Counted from the stretch's first letter, positions 35,655-44,498 are shown. The stretch: DNA of 64,000 nt from Egbenema bharatensis (GCF_048077055.1 NZ_CP182236.1:7192001-7256000), one strand, 5' to 3'. A program made the numbers and translations. Notes: a model not told the origin generated them from the letters alone.

Positions 35655-35800
35655 AAGGATTTCATTTAGGAACGCGAATTCAATAAACCGAAACTCTTGT
35701 GGGGTGGGCAGCGTTTCGACTGAGCTTTCGACCTGAACTCAAGCCGAAGGGCTCAAGCCGAAGTCTTGCCCGCCCAGTCAACAAAGTAAAATGCTTTGCA
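35655..35800 (-). repeat. ~95-bp GGGCAAGATGCCCACCCC repeat, copy B with expanded loop
   Basis: Minus-orientation copy: CTTGTGGGGTGGGCA... to ...CTTGCCCGCCCAGTC. Between the arms the usual TCT is replaced by ~50 bases containing TTTCGACTGAGC and two CTCAAGCCGAAG units. This is a nested palindromic insertion in the hairpin loop. Confidence 0.8.
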
Positions 35801-35830
35801 GTGCTTTACAGACTATTTCATCCAAAATCC

Positions 35831-36181
35831 TCAGGATGATTGGGGACGATCGGGTGTCTGGGTATCGGGAAGGTGCTTTAAGCCCCAAAGGGTGATGACT
35901 TTGAGCACAGGACGCAGGCTTTCCCCCTTCTCCGTGAGTTGGTAGTTCATGCGGCGAGAATGGTTGCTGTAGGGTTGCTTTTTGACCAAACCTGCCTCTT
36001 CCAGCAATCTCAGGCGATTGGCCAGGATATTGGTTGAAATACCCTCAGGGGATTCTAAGAATTCTTCAAATCGCTGTTTGCCAAAAAACATCATGTCCCG
36101 GATCACCAGTAACGTCCAGCGATCGCCAATCAGATCTAGGGTGCAGGAGACAGGACAGGGAGAGCGTCTGGGCTGATTCAT
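35831..36181 (-). CDS. HxlR-family transcriptional regulator
   Basis: 116 aa winged-helix protein. The HxlR signature opens it: CPVSCTLDLIGDRWTLLVIR (~9-28). FGKQRFEEFLESPEGISTNI and LANRLRLLEEAGLVKKQPY follow, then the wing. The conserved Cys near the N-terminus (C9/C13) is often redox- or electrophile-sensing in this family. It lies near the thioesterase gene, but the IS separates them. The regulatory target is unknown. Confidence 0.9.
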   Translation of the reverse strand: MNQPRRSPCPVSCTLDLIGDRWTLLVIRDMMFFGKQRFEEFLESPEGISTNILANRLRLLEEAGLVKKQPYSNHSRRMNYQLTEKGESLRPVLKVITLWGLKHLPDTQTPDRPQSS

Positions 36182-36211
36182 CGCAAAAACGGCAGTGGAG
36201 TTACCTGGGAA

Positions 36212-36248
36212 TTTATTACTTGCATTACTTGCATTACTTGCATTTTAC
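36212..36248. repeat. 9-bp tandem repeat ATTACTTGC
   Basis: Three perfect or near-perfect ATTACTTGC units in the HxlR upstream region, followed by TTTTACAAG. Confidence 0.8.
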
Positions 36249-36307
36249 AAGCTACGCCTGCTACGATTACTTTTAATTTGCAATTTACAAGTTATAAAAT
36301 CAAACAA

Positions 36308-37788
36308 CTGGAGTTTAGACTAATTGGGAAAGAAAAGCAGCCAAACCCGACGGTTTGGCTGCTTAATGGTCATGTTGCATCAATAATGATTGACCATGAC
36401 TAATTTTGACCGCTTGAGGGCGTTTCGACATAAATCCTACATGCTGATTGGCAACGGCAAGGATGCTCTCTTCGACCTGATGGATGCCGTGCTAGTGAGC
36501 CGCAGTGTGTACTCCTTTGCCGAACTGTCGGTTGCCCCTGTCTTTCGACGCCAATGGCCGAGTTTGTATGAAGCCCTACAGGATAGCAACCCGCCTCGAC
36601 TGGAGTGGATGGGGTTGTACCTGGAGCAAATGCCCCAGGACGAACGGGTTGTCTTAGCGGGAGACCACACGGCATGGTCAAGGTTACAGGCACAAACCCT
36701 GCGAGAACGGACGTATGAACATCAAGCAACTCCGATGAGTGGAGCCAAACCGGTGACGTTGGGACAAGGATATAGTACGATTGCGTGGATTCCAGAGGAG
36801 CAGGGCAGTTGGGCATTACCGTTGCTGCATGAACGCATCACTAGCGCAGAGAGCCCCATTAGCAAGGCAATAGTGCAATTGCGTCAGGTGTGTGAGCAGT
36901 TCCAGGTTCGTCCCTTATCTTTGTGGGATGCCGAATATGGCTGTGCCCCATTCCTCAATGGTACGGCGGATATTGCTTGTGACAAGTTGATTCGGTTGCG
37001 TTCCAATCGAGTACTGTATGGACCACCGCCTGTTTATAGCGGAACGGGTCGTCCTCGGCAGTATGGGGAGAAGTTCAAACTTAACGATGCCACCACCTGG
37101 TGGTCATCTGATGCCGAACTCCAGGTAGAAGAGTCCCGGTGGGGACGATTACACGTGCGGATGTGGTCATCAATGCGACTGCGACGCGTTGCCAACCAGA
37201 CGATCTGGTTAATTCAACTGCAACGCCTCCATGACTCTGCCCTCCACCCCGCCAAACCTTTGTGGCTAATTTGGGTGGGACAAGCACCACCCGACTTAGA
37301 GACGGTGTGGCAACAGTATTTCCGTCGCTTTGCCATTGACCACTGGTATCGCTTCGCTAAGCAACGATTGCACTGGACGTTACCCCAGTTGGCAACGCCC
37401 GAACAATCCGAACGCTGGAGCGATCTGATGCCCTTGCTCACCTGGCAGTTGTGGTTGGCTCGTTGCCACGTCCAGGACTCCCCCCTGCCCTGGCAAAAGT
37501 CATCTGCTAAGCTATCTCCGGGACGAACCGCAAATGCCTTTGCCTCTGTTTTAGCGTTGATTGGCACACCTGCCCCCCCGCCCAAACCACGCGGAAAGTC
37601 ACCGGGGTGGACTCCAGGGCAACCCCGTTCCCGCCGTATTCGCTATCCAACGGTCAAAAAGCGCTTCACCAGACCCAAGAAGGTGGCGAACAAGACCGCT
37701 TAACCACTAAATTTTTCCCAATCTTCAGTCTCGCTCAATCCAGATAAGGGGGTTGGGCTATTTCTGCTGTGATTAGTCTAAACTCCAG
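36308..37788 (+). mobile_element. Complete insertion sequence, 1481 bp
   Basis: Terminal inverted repeats CTGGAGTTTAGACTAAT (36308-36324) and its perfect complement (37772-37788) bracket one transposase gene. A 6-bp direct repeat AAACAA flanks both ends (36302-36307 and 37789-37794), giving the target duplication. An 11-bp hairpin (GCAGCCAAACC/GGTTTGGCTGC, 36338-36363) lies just inside the left end, before the transposase start. It could block read-through transcription. The element looks intact and recent. It sits 9 bases before the thioesterase ATG. Confidence 0.93.
36396..37703 (+). CDS. DDE transposase (NF041680-like, IS701/IS4-type fold)
   Basis: ~435 aa. Acidic residues fitting a DDE catalytic centre: LAGDHTAWSRL (D90), LWDAEYGCAP (about D186), and HWYRFAKQRLHW, which matches the C-terminal YxxR-like region. 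Two basic stretches close the protein (RSRRIRYPTVKKRF). It resembles the cyanobacterial transposase family that NCBI calls NF041680; this is from memory. The ATG at 36396 is preferred over a TTG two codons earlier. Confidence 0.88.
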   Translation: MTNFDRLRAFRHKSYMLIGNGKDALFDLMDAVLVSRSVYSFAELSVAPVFRRQWPSLYEALQDSNPPRLEWMGLYLEQMPQDERVVLAGDHTAWSRLQAQTLRERTYEHQATPMSGAKPVTLGQGYSTIAWIPEEQGSWALPLLHERITSAESPISKAIVQLRQVCEQFQVRPLSLWDAEYGCAPFLNGTADIACDKLIRLRSNRVLYGPPPVYSGTGRPRQYGEKFKLNDATTWWSSDAELQVEESRWGRLHVRMWSSMRLRRVANQTIWLIQLQRLHDSALHPAKPLWLIWVGQAPPDLETVWQQYFRRFAIDHWYRFAKQRLHWTLPQLATPEQSERWSDLMPLLTWQLWLARCHVQDSPLPWQKSSAKLSPGRTANAFASVLALIGTPAPPPKPRGKSPGWTPGQPRSRRIRYPTVKKRFTRPKKVANKTA

Positions 37789-37797
37789 AAACAACCT

Positions 37798-38220
37798 ATG
37801 AACATCGTGTCTCAGCGACCGTTTGAGGTGGAAATCCCTTTGCCTGTCAGAACCTACGATATCGACTTTGCCGGGATCGTCAACAATATTGTCTACGTTC
37901 GCTGGTTAGAAGATCTGCGCCTGGAAATGCTAGCCCGTCATTTCCCGTTAAATGAGCAGGTTGAGAACAACATTGCTCCTGTGCTGTTGCAGACCAAAAT
38001 TGACTACAAGCAGTCAATTAAACTGTCAGATACTCCGATGGGAAAAATGTGGATGAAGTCGCTGGAACCCTTGCGATGGACGGTCAATGCCACGATCGGA
38101 GTCAACGAGCAGGTGGCGGCGATCGGAGAACAGGTGGGGATTTTCGTTAATTTGCAAACTAATAAACCAATTCGGATACCGAAAGTCCTAAAGCAAAAGT
38201 ATTCAAAAGTATTCAGTTGA
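37798..38220 (+). CDS. Acyl-CoA thioesterase (4HBT hot-dog fold)
   Basis: 140 aa. The 4-hydroxybenzoyl-CoA thioesterase motif is clear: VRTYDIDFAGIVNNIVYVRW (~17-36), with the active-site Asp and the VNN helix start. It hydrolyses an acyl-CoA or acyl-ACP thioester; the substrate is unknown. The IS ends 9 bases before the ATG, so the natural promoter and any ribosome-binding site further upstream are displaced. Expression may now rely on the IS. The 3' end overlaps the convergent Nudix gene by 8 bases. Confidence 0.87.
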   Translation: MNIVSQRPFEVEIPLPVRTYDIDFAGIVNNIVYVRWLEDLRLEMLARHFPLNEQVENNIAPVLLQTKIDYKQSIKLSDTPMGKMWMKSLEPLRWTVNATIGVNEQVAAIGEQVGIFVNLQTNKPIRIPKVLKQKYSKVFS

Positions 38221-38815
38221 TCGCCAGAGGTTTATCGCGCATCCTCAACACTGAAGGATCCTGGGTGTAGTGTTCCAACTCTGTCAAAGGCACCCACCGT
38301 AGGTCATGGGACTCTGAACTGACCATCAGCGGTTCCGATCGATCGCCCACCAAGCAATAGCGAATATCAAAGTGGTGATGGGCTGGAATGCCCTTACGTT
38401 CAGGGATTAAATGAACATCCACATCAAAGATGGTTTCAGGGTAAGAGAGCCGCTTTAATCCAGATTCTTCTATCGCCTCTCGGAACGCCGAGCCCATCAC
38501 ATCGGGTTCATCACAATGTCCACCCAACTGAAACCACTGATTCAGCTTGCGGTGATGGGTCAATAAAACTGCATCTGCTGCCACAATCCAGGCGGATGCG
38601 GTAATATGCCCCTTCAGGTTATGGCGATCGTACCAGTTGTGAGGATGTGCCTGAAGAAAGGCGATCGTCTGCGATAGGAACTCACGTTCGGCTGAATTAT
38701 ACGGCTGATGGGCTTCCAGTTCTGCAATCAGGGCTGTGCCTTTGAGCAGAGCAGTTTGTGCGAAATCTCGATCGGGGGTGGGCTGATGATCCGATGGGCT
38801 GAGTTGCTTAACCAT
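38213..38815 (-). CDS. Nudix hydrolase
   Basis: 200 aa. The Nudix box is at ~97-120: GGHCDEPDVMGSAFREAIEE then SGL. The REAIEES core is intact, but the spacing between the glycines and the RE pair appears one residue short of the textbook GX5EX7REUXEEXGU. The substrate, a nucleoside diphosphate derivative, is unknown. Its ATG overlaps the mnmH stop by 8 bases, so it is likely co-transcribed after mnmH. Confidence 0.85.
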   Translation of the reverse strand: MVKQLSPSDHQPTPDRDFAQTALLKGTALIAELEAHQPYNSAEREFLSQTIAFLQAHPHNWYDRHNLKGHITASAWIVAADAVLLTHHRKLNQWFQLGGHCDEPDVMGSAFREAIEESGLKRLSYPETIFDVDVHLIPERKGIPAHHHFDIRYCLVGDRSEPLMVSSESHDLRWVPLTELEHYTQDPSVLRMRDKPLAIN

Positions 38816-39823
38816 AAAACAAATTGGCTTTCTCCAATAAAACCGTTGCGCTGTCCTCAGGGGAATATCCCGTTAAATCGATCGGGTAAATTGCAGCATC
38901 GCGGCGTTGCAGATCGTAGGTATAGGTTTTGTCGTAATAGTCCAGGATGATATCGCAGGCAGCGGCTAGCTGATCTTGACGGAGCAATTCCACCGCTTGC
39001 TGGGTGCGAAGTCCGCCCAACCGTTTGCGGATGCGTTCAGTGGCCGTAATTAATGCCTGGCGATCGGCCGTGCCATAGACTTCCACTAATGCCGCCAGAC
39101 GTTCAGATCGGGAGCGGTTGACTTCTAAAACAGGCGATCGATCCATTTGCTGGAACAGCGGTTGGGGAATGCGGCAGGTGCCAACCCGCTTACTTTCAGC
39201 TTCAATCCAGATGGGTTCTGTCTCGTTAAAAGTAGCCCACTGCACAGCGACTAAATTCTCAAATTGTTCATTGCTGGGTTGGGGGGCAAACCCAAATTGC
39301 CATAGCTGCTGCCGCGATGATTGGCCAGAGCTTCCAGATCTAAAACTTGCGCTCCTCGCACGGCTAATTCCTGCAATATTACCGTTTTCCCTGCTCCCGT
39401 CATTCCCCCCAAAATTAAAATCGGCTTCGGCTGATCAAAGCAGGACAGCACCCATCGCCGAAACGACTTGTATCCCCCCTCCAGTACCGACACCCGCAGC
39501 CCCGCCATTTTCAATATCCAGGCGATCGCCTCACTCCGCATTCCGCCCCGCCAGCAGTGAACCCGCACCAGACGATCGGGAGCCAACCCCTTCGCTCGCC
39601 GGACAAACTCCGCACACTTCGGCCCAGCAATCTCAAACCCCAACTCGATCGCCTGCTCTCGCCCCTGCTGCTTATAACACGTTCCTACGATCGCCCGTTC
39701 CTCATTGCTGAACAACGGAAAGCTAACGGCTCCAGGAATGTGGCCCTGCTCATACTCAGCCGGACTCCGGACATCCAGGATGATGCCGGGGGTGGTGAGG
39801 AAGGAGGAGAGGGGGAGGGGCAT
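38808..39823 (-). CDS. mnmH: tRNA 2-selenouridine synthase (frameshifted)
   Basis: An N-terminal rhodanese domain has the catalytic Cys in RVHCWRGGMRSEA (~97). It is followed by a P-loop (LGGMTGAGKTVIL) and the C-terminal domain. The enzyme replaces sulfur by selenium, via geranylation, in the wobble uridine of tRNAs. The frame breaks in a run of six G (39281-39286, plus strand). One more base joins GLPP to QPSNEQFENLVAVQWATFNE and gives 338 aa. A homopolymer deletion is the simplest reading. The gene starts inside a heptamer-repeat zone and is followed by the Nudix gene. Confidence 0.87.
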
Positions 39824-39825
39824 GG

Positions 39826-39853
39826 GGGAGTGAGGAGTCAGGAGTCAGGAGTG
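39826..39853 (+). repeat. GGAGTCA heptamer array
   Basis: Four units (GAGTGAGGAGTCAGGAGTCA type) directly upstream of the mnmH start codon. They are followed by GTAGGGTGGGCATTGCCCAC, a fragment of the GGGCA/TGCCC family. Confidence 0.88.
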
Positions 39854-39914
39854 TAGGGTGGGCATTGCCCACCACCATGCATTCATTTTGGAACGGGATT
39901 GAAATGACCTTGCC

Positions 39915-40150
39915 TAATTCTCTGGTTGGGTAATTTTCTGGTTGGGTAATTTTCTGGTTAGGTTGATTTTCTGGTTAGGTTGATTTTCTGGTTAGGTTGA
40001 TTTTCTGATTAGGATCGTCAATTAAACGACCTGTGCAGCGTTGTACTTCGCTGACTGGGCGGGCAAGATGCCCACCCCACAAGAATTTCAGCTTAGTTGA
40101 TTCGCAGTCCTTAGGTTAACTATCTGGTTGGATTAATTCTCTGGTTGGGT
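39915..40150 (+). repeat. 17-bp tandem array derived from the exbD 3' end
   Basis: Units of TTTTCTGGTTAGGTTGA / TTTTCTGGTTGGGTAA fill 39915-40013. The 17-mer TAATTCTCTGGTTGGGT at 39915-39931 is identical to 40134-40150, which encodes the end of ExbD. The two parts are separated by a copy of the ~95-bp repeat (about 40014-40112), apparently inserted into the array. Confidence 0.82.
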
Positions 40151-40537
40151 CGCAATCGCCATCCTCACTCCCTCGATCGCCCGCAGTCGATCCATGACGG
40201 TAATCACCTGACCGTGGCTGATAGCTTCATCGGCGTTGATGATCAGGAAGGGTTGCTGTCCCGTGAGAGCGAGGGCGCGCACCTGAGCTTCCAGTACCTC
40301 CAGGGTGATGGGTTCCTGATTAAAGAATAGATCGCCTTGAGCATCGATCGTCACGACAAGCTGGCTTTGGGGCTGCTGTTCAGACGTATCTGCGGTGGGC
40401 AGGTTGACGGGGAGTCCTTCGGAGCGGGTGAGGAACAGGGTGGACATGATGAAAAAAGTCAGGATCGCAAAGATCACATCGATCATCGGCAAAATGTTGA
40501 TCTGAAAGGGGCGATCGGGTTCTTCAGGAAGACGCAT
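40133..40537 (-). CDS. exbD: Biopolymer transport protein ExbD/TolR
   Basis: 134 aa. One N-terminal membrane helix (INILPMIDVIFAILTFFIMS, ~13-32) carries the conserved Asp of the proton path (MIDV). A periplasmic domain follows, with VVTIDAQGDLFFNQEPIT. With ExbB it forms a proton-driven motor that energises outer-membrane transport. The ATG at 40537 overlaps exbB by 14 bases. The last codons (ATQPEN) come from the 17-bp repeat. Confidence 0.9.
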   Translation of the reverse strand: MRLPEEPDRPFQINILPMIDVIFAILTFFIMSTLFLTRSEGLPVNLPTADTSEQQPQSQLVVTIDAQGDLFFNQEPITLEVLEAQVRALALTGQQPFLIINADEAISHGQVITVMDRLRAIEGVRMAIATQPEN

Positions 40538-41168
40538 AGGTGCCTCCACGCTCGTAGCGACGACGATAGATCAGTTCCAGTTGCCCGCCGTACTCTTGAA
40601 TCAGGGCAATCTGGCGTTGGTATAGCCCGCGAAACAGGTTCGCAAAGAGCAGAGTGACGATCGCCACCACCAGTCCAGAGGCCGTGGAAACCAGAGCTTC
40701 ACTGATTCCGGCTGAAACGTTGATCGAGGAACCACCTCCCAGATCGCCAATCCGCAGGGAGGCAAAGGCTGTAATTAGCCCCAGAATTGTGCCGAGCAGC
40801 CCCAGGAGCGGTGCCACACCAATTACAGTCTCAAACACCGTATTAAATCGCTTGAGCAGGGGAATTTCAGCTTGAGCCGCACTTTCCAGAGCCAGTCGGA
40901 AATCATCTGACGTGGCATGATCCAGTTCTAAAGCAGCCAGAAAAATCCGGGCGATCGGCAAATCTGCGTTTTTCTGAAGTTTTTGCATGGCCGCCTTGGC
41001 ACTGCGTCGATACAGAGCCAGAACTTCTCGTACCACCTTGTCTTGCCGTCGTACCAGACGAAACCAGAATAATAGCCGTTCCAGAATCAGGGCGATCGCC
41101 AGGATCGAGAGTCCCAGCAGGGGCAGCATCACCACCCCACCTAGCGTAAATAGATTACCCGTTGGCAT
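40524..41168 (-). CDS. exbB: MotA/TolQ/ExbB proton-channel protein
   Basis: 214 aa. Three membrane segments: ~10-30, ~105-135 (VAPLLGLLGTILGLITAFAS, the family's TM2 region) and ~150-180 (ISEALVSTASGLVVAIVTLL). It pairs with ExbD. No TonB-dependent receptor or TonB gene is in the window. Confidence 0.9.
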   Translation of the reverse strand: MPTGNLFTLGGVVMLPLLGLSILAIALILERLLFWFRLVRRQDKVVREVLALYRRSAKAAMQKLQKNADLPIARIFLAALELDHATSDDFRLALESAAQAEIPLLKRFNTVFETVIGVAPLLGLLGTILGLITAFASLRIGDLGGGSSINVSAGISEALVSTASGLVVAIVTLLFANLFRGLYQRQIALIQEYGGQLELIYRRRYERGGTYASS

Positions 41169-41222
41169 CAGTCTTTTTTCTCATCGGTGGATTGCACCCA
41201 GCACCCAACCGATCGCCGGATG

Positions 41223-42014
41223 CTATGTGCCAGGAAAATGATCGATTTGAGCGTATCCGCTAAAGACTAGCTTTTTCCCGTGCGTCTCTAAACGGTTAAT
41301 TCGCAGCAGCACCCCGTCCAGATCAAACCGATCAAGATCGACCATATTATCTAACACTTCTGCGAAGGCCTGAGAGACAACTCCGGCAATTCCCCTGACA
41401 TCCTCTGGAACCTGCTCCGCATCAAATTTTGGATTGCTAAAGGAAATCCGGCGACGCTTTTCTACGGCCAGCGTGGCGAGTAACCGAATGGGAATATTCT
41501 GGCGATTGGGAAAATCTGTTTCTGCGGCAATGCTGACCTGATTATCAGGCAACAGTTTCACCTCAACATTGCGAAACGTCACGGGTTCTCCCCCAGAGAG
41601 GTTGGTTAACTCCTCGGAATCCACGTTTTGCAGCCGCTTTTGGACCAGCTCCGCCTGGAATGCTCGGTTAATCCCCGCTTCATTCAAGGTGATTTGCGCC
41701 ACCGCCTGAGTGGGTTGCTTGAGCCGAAGTTTGCCCCCCATCACCGAACCAAAGTCGATCGCCACCGCATCGGTTTCAAACGACATTTCATCCACCTCAA
41801 ACTGCCGCCGGATCACTAGACCGCGACCGCTCATCTTGAAGCTGTCGATGCTGCCCTGGAGAAGCTTACTGGACGGATAGCACCGCACAGAAACCTCTAC
41901 CACATCGCTCTTGGTAAATAAGTGCCGGATGGATTGGGCCGCGACTGTATTGAGCATTTGCTCGCCGAAGTCGGTTCCGGAAGATTGATTTGAACCTAGA
42001 AGACCACCAAACAT
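41223..42014 (-). CDS. DUF2993 domain protein
   Basis: 263 aa, matching the DUF2993 (LmeA-like) pattern common in cyanobacteria. It shows alternating beta-strand segments such as VRCYPSSKLLQGSIDSFKMS and GRGLVIRRQFEVDEMSF, with no catalytic motif and no signal peptide. Relatives in actinobacteria bind phospholipids; the cyanobacterial role is unknown. It lies 54 bases upstream of exbB on the same strand and could share its transcript. Confidence 0.85.
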   Translation of the reverse strand: MFGGLLGSNQSSGTDFGEQMLNTVAAQSIRHLFTKSDVVEVSVRCYPSSKLLQGSIDSFKMSGRGLVIRRQFEVDEMSFETDAVAIDFGSVMGGKLRLKQPTQAVAQITLNEAGINRAFQAELVQKRLQNVDSEELTNLSGGEPVTFRNVEVKLLPDNQVSIAAETDFPNRQNIPIRLLATLAVEKRRRISFSNPKFDAEQVPEDVRGIAGVVSQAFAEVLDNMVDLDRFDLDGVLLRINRLETHGKKLVFSGYAQIDHFPGT

Positions 42015-42378
42015 GGAGTCACTCGTTGCAATGTTCTCGTCCGTTGTAACAAATTATGAAGCTTGTAGCAACACAAATAACTTTTAGTTAACTAAGGTTA
42101 AGTTTTATGAATGAATCTGTCATCCTGAAGATAGGTTACGTCTCTTAATGTTTTCAGCCCTTTGATGGGCTTGCGGTGGGCTGACTAAATTTTATCTATA
42201 TGGCGATAGTAGCTGTGCAGGCAGCCCTTCACAAGAGTTCGTTTTATTCTTGGCAGAGAGACGCTGTTCAAAGCTGACCTGAAAGCACTAATCTAGATAG
42301 GGAACGGCATCCAGAGTCAGTCTTTACGGTTCTGAATGGGTGCCTCACCTGTTGTTCCATTTGCATCGGATACTGAGC
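42015..42378. other. Divergent intergenic region upstream of nadK
   Basis: A hairpin AGCCC...GGGCT near 42152-42182 is the only visible structure. The region should hold the promoters of the DUF2993 gene and nadK. Confidence 0.45.
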
Positions 42379-43296
42379 GTGCCCAAAGCTGGCATCATTT
42401 ACAACGATATCAAGCCTGTCGCTTGCCGTGTCGCCCAAGAACTGGAGAACAAGCTCACAGACTACGGTTGGGAAGTTTGTCTGGCCACAGGGGTCGGCGG
42501 AATTTTGGGCTATTCTCAGCCCGGTCGCCCGATTTGCCACACGCCAATTAACCATCTGGCTCCTCCAGGGTTTGATCAGGATATGGCCTTTGCGATCGTC
42601 CTGGGTGGGGACGGCACGGTTCTCTCGGCCTTCCGACAGGTCGCCCCCTTCGGCATTCCTTTACTCACGGTCAACACTGGACATATGGGCTTCCTGACTG
42701 AAACCTATGTGAATCAGCTACCCCATGCGATCGAAGTCTTACATTCCCAATCCTTCGATATTGAGGAGCGGGCCATGCTGTCGGTTCAGGTGGTTCGGGA
42801 TGACATCCTGGTCTGGGAAGCCCTCTGCCTCAACGAGATGGTGATTCATCGGGAACCGTTGACCAGTATGTGTCACTTTGAAATTGCCATTGGCAACCAT
42901 GCTCCGGTGGACATTGCGGCAGATGGAGTGATTGTTTCCACGCCAACGGGTTCGACAGCCTATTCCCTCTCGGCAGGCGGCCCTGTCATTGCTCCGGGGG
43001 TGTCTGTCCTGCAACTGGTGCCCATCTGCCCGCATTCCCTGGCATCGCGGGCCCTGGTGTTTGGCGATCATGAACCCGTGGCGATTTATCCAGCGAATCA
43101 CAACCCGTTGGTGATGGTGGTTGATGGCAATGCGGGCTGTGCGGTTTTGACTGACGATCAGGTGCGGGTAGTGCGATCGCCCTATTCTGCTCGATTCATT
43201 CGCCTGCGTCCTAACGAATTTTTCCAGGTGCTGCGGGAGAAGCTGGGCTGGGGATTACCCCACGTTGCCAAACCCACCTCGGTAGAGTTGCCGTAG
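42379..43296 (+). CDS. nadK: NAD kinase
   Basis: 305 aa. Makes NADP+ from NAD+ and ATP. Motifs: VLGGDGTVLSA (GGDG, ~82), NTGHMGFLTE (~110), NEMVIHREP, and STPTGSTAYSLSAGGP (~192). The GTG at 42379 gives the family start (V/M)PKAGIIYNDIKP and the usual length; longer in-frame starts add unconserved sequence. It is followed 93 bases later by the NblR gene on the same strand. Confidence 0.94.
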   Translation: MPKAGIIYNDIKPVACRVAQELENKLTDYGWEVCLATGVGGILGYSQPGRPICHTPINHLAPPGFDQDMAFAIVLGGDGTVLSAFRQVAPFGIPLLTVNTGHMGFLTETYVNQLPHAIEVLHSQSFDIEERAMLSVQVVRDDILVWEALCLNEMVIHREPLTSMCHFEIAIGNHAPVDIAADGVIVSTPTGSTAYSLSAGGPVIAPGVSVLQLVPICPHSLASRALVFGDHEPVAIYPANHNPLVMVVDGNAGCAVLTDDQVRVVRSPYSARFIRLRPNEFFQVLREKLGWGLPHVAKPTSVELP

Positions 43297-43389
43297 GTTT
43301 CAGCCTGGACAATGGGCTGTGGTCGATTGACTACGCTACTTTGCCTCAGAACTGGTAAAACAGAGGAGTCATACCTCGTGGTGCTTGAT

Positions 43390-44081
43390 ATGAATCCTCC
43401 CTCGGATCGGAGTCCCTGTGTGTTGGTGATTGAAACCGACGAAGCATTGGCGCACCATATCAGCTCTGATTTAAGGGAGTCTGGTTATGAGACGATCGTG
43501 GCCTTTGATGCGCCGAATGGGCTACGGCAGGTAAAGGAGTTTCAACCCGCTCTGGTGGTGGTCGATCGGATGTTGTCGGGCGAATCGGGATTATCCCTCT
43601 GTACTCACCTGAGGGCAGCGGGGCCAGAATGCCAGTCTTGCTACTGATGGCGCGGGATGCAGTGGACGATCGGGTGGCCTGCTTGCAGGCAGGGGCCGAC
43701 GATTACTTCCTCAAACCCTACCGGACTGAAGAATTTCTCAAGCTCGTCCGGCTGTATCTGCAAACCGATGCCCCCAGCAACGAGCAATTGCGGTTTGGCG
43801 ATCTGGTGTTGGATCTGGCAACGCGGCGAGCGATGCGGCATGAGCGGGTGATTGACCTAACCATGAAGGAATTTGAGTTGCTCAAGTACCTGATGGAGCA
43901 TCCCCGTGAGGTGTTGACCCGTGAACAAATTCTGGAGAATGTTTGGGGGTACGACTTTATGGGCGAGTCCAATGTGATCGAGGTGTATATTCGCTACCTG
44001 CGCCTCAAGATTGAAGATGAGGGAGAAAAACGGTTGATTCAAACCGTGCGTGGGGTGGGATATGTCCTGCGGGAGACCTAG
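43390..44081 (+). CDS. nblR: NblR-like OmpR-family response regulator (frameshifted)
   Basis: The receiver starts CVLVIETDEALAHHISSDLR, with the phospho-site Asp in VVVDRMLSGESG and Lys in YFLKPY. The winged-helix output is typical: LTMKEFELLKYLMEHPREVL, then IRYLRLKIEDEGEKRLIQTV. ET replaces one of the acidic pair and MAR stands where Thr is expected, so the phosphorylation pocket is atypical, as described for NblR. NblR controls phycobilisome degradation under starvation. The frame breaks at ~43623. One more G in GCGGGGCCAGA restores RAAGARMPVLLLMARD and a 230-aa protein. Confidence 0.78.
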
Positions 44082-44099
44082 ATCACTATCTCCAAGAAG

Positions 44100-44180
44100 T
44101 AAGGGCGCACAGCAGTGCGCCCCCAGCGGGTGTGTTACATATCCGCGTATCCCTGCGCCCCCAGCGGGTACGTTATATGT
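44100..44180 (+). repeat. GGGCGCACAGCAGTGCGCCC repeat
   Basis: A palindrome (GGGCGCA/TGCGCCC) is followed by CCAGCGGGTRYGTTA. The right part is tandemly repeated (CTGCGCCCCCAGCGGGTACG). A single copy lies at 30813-30854 inside the ABC transporter operon. Confidence 0.85.
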
Positions 44181-44251
44181 CCACATCCCCCGAAGCAGGA
44201 ACCTGAACGGATAAAACCCGATCGTTAATAGAGATCCTTAACCAGGATCAT

Positions 44252-44466
44252 GGGAGCATCCCACTTTTGTAATACGGTGAAGATTAACCCACCCCTGCCC
44301 CTCCCAAAAGGGGATTTGATGGACATTCTCCGGGTTGAGTAGGGATTTCCCAAAGTTTCCCTCCTGGGAGGGGTTAGGGGTGGGTTCCAACGTCTGATTC
44401 CACCGGATCTTTCTATGCCGATCGCCCTCATGGGGAAAGGGGTTGCTGCAAAACTGGGATGCTCCC
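44252..44466. mobile_element. MITE-like element, 215 bp
   Basis: The ends GGGAGCATCCCACTTTTGTA and TGCAAAACTGGGATGCTCCC are ~20-bp inverted repeats with three mismatches. The inside contains CCCACCCCTGCCCCTCCC and its near complement, so the whole unit can fold. Flanks show AGGATCAT / AAGATCAT, possibly a decayed target duplication. Related to 53505-53633 by its termini and to 13022-13127 by its left half. It encodes nothing. Confidence 0.7.
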
Positions 44467-44498
44467 AAGATCATTAACAGAGATTGTCAGTAGATGTT

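Noticed and set aside
38213..38815. Inactive Nudix enzyme because of unusual box spacing
   Set aside because: The REAIEES core is intact and several Nudix subfamilies vary the glycine loop. Inactivity cannot be claimed.
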